Source of the DNA: Sabellastarte sp. h YS-2021
Taxonomy: Eukaryota > Annelida > Polychaeta > Sabellida > Sabellidae
Assembly: GCA_964017235.1 (NCBI GenBank)
Contig: OZ024936.1
Span: 46,489,028-46,553,027 of the forward strand
Length of the DNA: 64,000 nucleotides
Reading direction: 5' to 3'
In this document: in pieces, positions 61,851-64,000 of the stretch
Position numbering within the stretch: position 1 is the stretch's first letter
How the letters are laid out: each line of letters opens with the position of its first letter
Notes under the pieces: generated by a model
The model's input: only the letters and a program-made list of their open reading frames with translations
The model's database searches: none
What the model was told of the DNA's origin: nothing
Made by a program: the position numbers and the translations under genes

Positions 61851-62472
61851 AATCTTTCTATCCAGGACCTTTTGGTCATTATGCGAATAAACATTTCGAT
61901 TCTTTGAAAAAGTATGTGAATTATTTAATTTTAGAAATATGCAATCTTTCACATATAATACATGACAATCTTGAAGTGAATTATAAATGTTCATATATTC
62001 TGTATAAATTATATTTACATAAACACATTCCTTGAAAAAAACTCTTAACAAGAGAATTTTTTTGGTAAGAATTGTACTGAAAATTCATGTTTTTATAGTA
62101 CTTTAATTAATGATTCCTTCAAAGAATTTTTTTTTGGTTATTGTAATTTTTCTGGGAAAATTGTTAGATAACGAATAACTGAGAATATGAGAATATACAA
62201 ACATTATGCTGAACATGAGCTATTGTCTTATTAATCTTCTTTTGCTTGTGATACTGTGGTATATACTGTGGCTCTAAAACAGTACTAAAATAAATCAATG
62301 GATTATCAATATGTAAACTTTAAACTTCATCTCATTATACACTGATAGGTGTTTGGTCAGTACTGCTTAATTGTTTGCTTGATGCATAAATGTTGTTAAA
62401 GTATACGTATGTACAAATGAGTATACTATAAATTGTTATGCTATAATATTGCACTTAACCTACCCAGCTGTC
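61851..62472. other. Non-coding interval upstream of the dehydrogenase
   Basis: A/T-rich, no gene recognised. It should contain the promoter and 5' UTR of the dehydrogenase. Confidence 0.5.
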
Positions 62473-62565
62473 ATGGATGTAACAAGTAAAGTAGCAATAA
62501 TTACTGGAGGAGCAATGGGTCTAGGCAAAGGGTTTGCAGGGGGACTGCTGCAAAGGGGAGCGACT
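62473..62565 (+). CDS. Exon 1 of a short-chain dehydrogenase, 15-hydroxyprostaglandin dehydrogenase (NAD+)-like
   Basis: The exon encodes 31 residues from an ATG at 62,473 to a GTAAGA donor at 62,566, phase 0. VAIITGGAMGLGKGFAGGLL contains the SDR Rossmann cofactor motif TGxxxGxG. The opening MDV(T/K/N)xKVA style and the FAxxLLxxGA continuation resemble HPGD-type enzymes, which oxidise the 15-hydroxyl of prostaglandins with NAD+ in the cytosol. The gene continues past the window, because only the first about 70 of some 260 residues are visible. No later exon was seen before 64,000, so the next intron exceeds 0.8 kb. Other classical SDRs remain possible. Confidence 0.75.
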
Positions 62566-62983
62566 GTAAGATTTATACTTTTTAAAAGTTTCTATGCCCA
62601 TGTTTGTATTCATGCAGAAATATCGCTTTTGTTTATTTTTAGTACATGTTTTTGTGGTTGTTGCTTTTGTTTATCAGTTTATTGTTAATCAGTTGCGTTA
62701 ATGTAATATTGATACAATATAGATGATTTTTATTTGGAAGATGGATCCACACTAAGGAATGGGCTAGAAGGAATAGCCACTATAAATTAGCAGATATTTT
62801 TTAAATATAAACATTTTTTGTCAAAAGAGCTGCACTTTACTTGATGTCACTTTAAACTCACAAAGTTGTGCTGGCATGTATTTATTTTCTTGATGGTTAA
62901 TAGCTTTGTTGAATATATATTAAACATTGATATATAATGGATTATTATTTTACTGGTGCATCATGACACTTCTAACTTACCAG

Positions 62984-63108
62984 GTTATGCTGGCAGATCT
63001 TTGATGCTGTTCAAGGAAACAAAACATGTGAAGAATTTAGGGATGAGTTTGGCCAGCAGAGAGTTAGTTTTGCACAATGTGATGTCAGCAAGACAGAGGA
63101 CCTAAAAA
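62984..63108 (+). CDS. Exon 2 of the HPGD-like dehydrogenase, with an apparent +1 frameshift
   Basis: An acceptor (TTACCAG, ending 62,983) and a donor (GTAAGC at 63,109) bound 125 bp. It starts in phase 0 with VMLADL, the second beta strand with the acidic residue expected for NAD binding. It then needs a frame change near 63,000 to continue as DAVQGNKTCEEFRDEFGQQ, RVSFAQCDVSKTEDLK, where CDV is the third strand characteristic of the family. Read without correction it meets TGA at 63,002-63,004. Removing one base gives 124 bp and a phase-1 end that fits the reading. It may be a sequencing error, a real inactivating indel, or an alternative splice form. Confidence 0.65.
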
Positions 63109-63227
63109 GTAAGCTGAATCACACAAATTCTTTGCAACAATTGTGATCATGTATCCAGTATACTATTTCTGCCATTCAAATTATTTTGTACATTTTATAT
63201 AGTAGATCCACATATCAAAGTTGGTGC

Positions 63228-63345
63228 TTTACATCCTGTTCAGTAGCCAGGGTTATACCGGGACAGGTCATTTTGAATGTTGAACCCACACAGAGGTTAC
63301 AGCCTATGATTAGATGCCAAACCTGCTAACCACTAGGCCATTGAA
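63228..63345 (-). mobile_element. tRNA-derived SINE, copy 1
   Basis: On the minus strand it has an A box (TGGCCTAGTGGTTAGCAGG, 63,322-63,340), the line GGCTGTAACCTCTGTGTGGG, a B box (GGGTTCAAC, 63,279-63,287) and the tail CCTGTCCCGGTATAACCCTG. It sits inside intron 2 of the dehydrogenase. Confidence 0.78.
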
Positions 63346-63379
63346 GACTTCCGTAGTAGATTAAATATATCAAAGTTAT

Positions 63380-63528
63380 AGTTTCATATCCCATTCAGCA
63401 GCCAGGGCCATATTTATTGGGACAAGCCATCACCATTGTCACTTGTGGGAGTTGAACCCACACAGAGGTGATACAGCCTATTACATACTAAACTTTCTAA
63501 CCACTAGACGACCAAGGACTTCTATATT
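63380..63528 (-). mobile_element. tRNA-derived SINE, copy 2
   Basis: A second copy of the same SINE in the same orientation, with the A-box region TGGTCGTCTAGTGGTTAG (about 63,498-63,515) and the B box GGGTTCAACTCCC (63,447-63,459). Its tail matches copy 1 (GGCCCTGGCTGCTGAATGGG). Confidence 0.78.
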
Positions 63529-63842
63529 GTAAATCCCAGAGCTAGTGGATCTGACTACCTTTGCTATGACAGTCATATTTAATTCACAATGTAATTCATT
63601 ATTGACAAATCCCAGTTTAGATGGGTTAATTATTATGCAGGACAAAAGCCAGGTGGGAAAAACAGCTTCACATTTTGTCACTCTGGAGTCATCTGATAAA
63701 TTGAAAGAAATATGCAAAATATATACTTATGACAATTCATGGGTTTCTTGTTTTACCCCTCAACCTGTAAAGGCCAGCAGACTCCCAAGGCCTGCAGGAT
63801 CTAAGGGGAGTGTGAGTGTGCAATGCAGTGACACTGAAAGTT
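63529..63842. other. Intronic sequence
   Basis: No exon or repeat recognised. A 99-codon frame at 63,545-63,844 has no family features and lies between repeats, so it is not called. Confidence 0.5.
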
Positions 63843-64000
63843 AAAATCCTATTTCGGCTATATCTCAGAAACTACAAAGTGTAGAAAGTTGATACTTGGT
63901 AAGGACATTGGGTGAAAGGTATATGTGTGCAACATCATGGTGTGACCTTGGTGTGGCCCTAATCTTTTAAAAAAACTTGTCCAGGCTATGTCTGAGAAGC
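63843..64000 (+). repeat. TGACCT-rich satellite, third locus (partial, runs off the right edge)
   Basis: TATCTCAGAAACTACAAAGT, GTTGATACTTGGTAAGGACA and TGTGACCTTGG match the family at 41.6 and 51.5 kb. The next unit begins near 63,977 (CTTGTCCAGGC). Confidence 0.85.

Noticed and set aside
63545..63844. 99-codon frame after the SINEs as exon 3 of the dehydrogenase
   Set aside because: It lacks the NNAG motif or other SDR blocks expected next, and no acceptor site in the right phase was seen.

Overview
The window is eukaryotic, from an animal genome. It has spliced short exons, an intronless type II membrane glycosyltransferase, tRNA-derived SINEs, a LINE tail, and DIRS and PIF/Harbinger transposons. 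The dispersed minisatellites rich in TGACCT half-sites resemble repeats I associate with bivalve molluscs, so I favour a lophotrochozoan and probably a bivalve. That is recollection, not a search result, and a cnidarian cannot be excluded because DIRS elements abound there too.

Layout. (1) 1-28,273: a near-perfect head-to-tail macrosatellite with a 2,547-bp period. It has 11 complete copies and runs off the left edge. Each unit is an internally deleted DIRS-like retrotransposon: the gag 5' half is fused directly to the middle of the tyrosine recombinase, followed by a ~0.95-kb spacer full of inverted and direct repeats. (2) About 27,340-31,900: the last unit runs without a break into a longer, decayed DIRS-like element (gag, Cys-rich zinc-finger/RT/RNase H, tyrosine recombinase). 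This shows what the units lost. (3) About 32,465-50,560: a candidate giant foldback element. Its arms are two inverted arrays of one 73-bp minisatellite (about 45 and 109 monomers), capped by diverged inverted unique sequence. Between the arms lie a broken PIF/Harbinger transposase (+), an 84-bp minisatellite, a GT-rich block, a TTAAGGTGACC-type repeat, a broken MADF/BESS-type DNA-binding protein (-) and a TGACCT-rich satellite. (4) 50,560-59,700: non-coding, with a second TGACCT satellite, a 1.14-kb tandem duplication, SINE remnants, a 1.2-kb MITE-like element with palindromic TIRs, and a 42-bp hairpin minisatellite. (5) 59,733-60,830: an intact GT8 (GXYLT-like) glycosyltransferase. (6) About 61,545-61,850: a LINE 3' end. 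(7) 62,473-63,108: the first two exons of a short-chain dehydrogenase like 15-hydroxyprostaglandin dehydrogenase, with an apparent +1 frameshift in exon 2, followed by SINEs and a TGACCT repeat to the right edge.

Only two host genes are supported, the glycosyltransferase and the dehydrogenase 5' end. Most of the first 50 kb is repeat-derived, and most of the many open frames there are by-products of tandem repeats whose monomers lack stop codons. The two most unusual objects are the DIRS-derived macrosatellite ending in a longer relative, and the Harbinger gene pair enclosed by inverted minisatellite arms.
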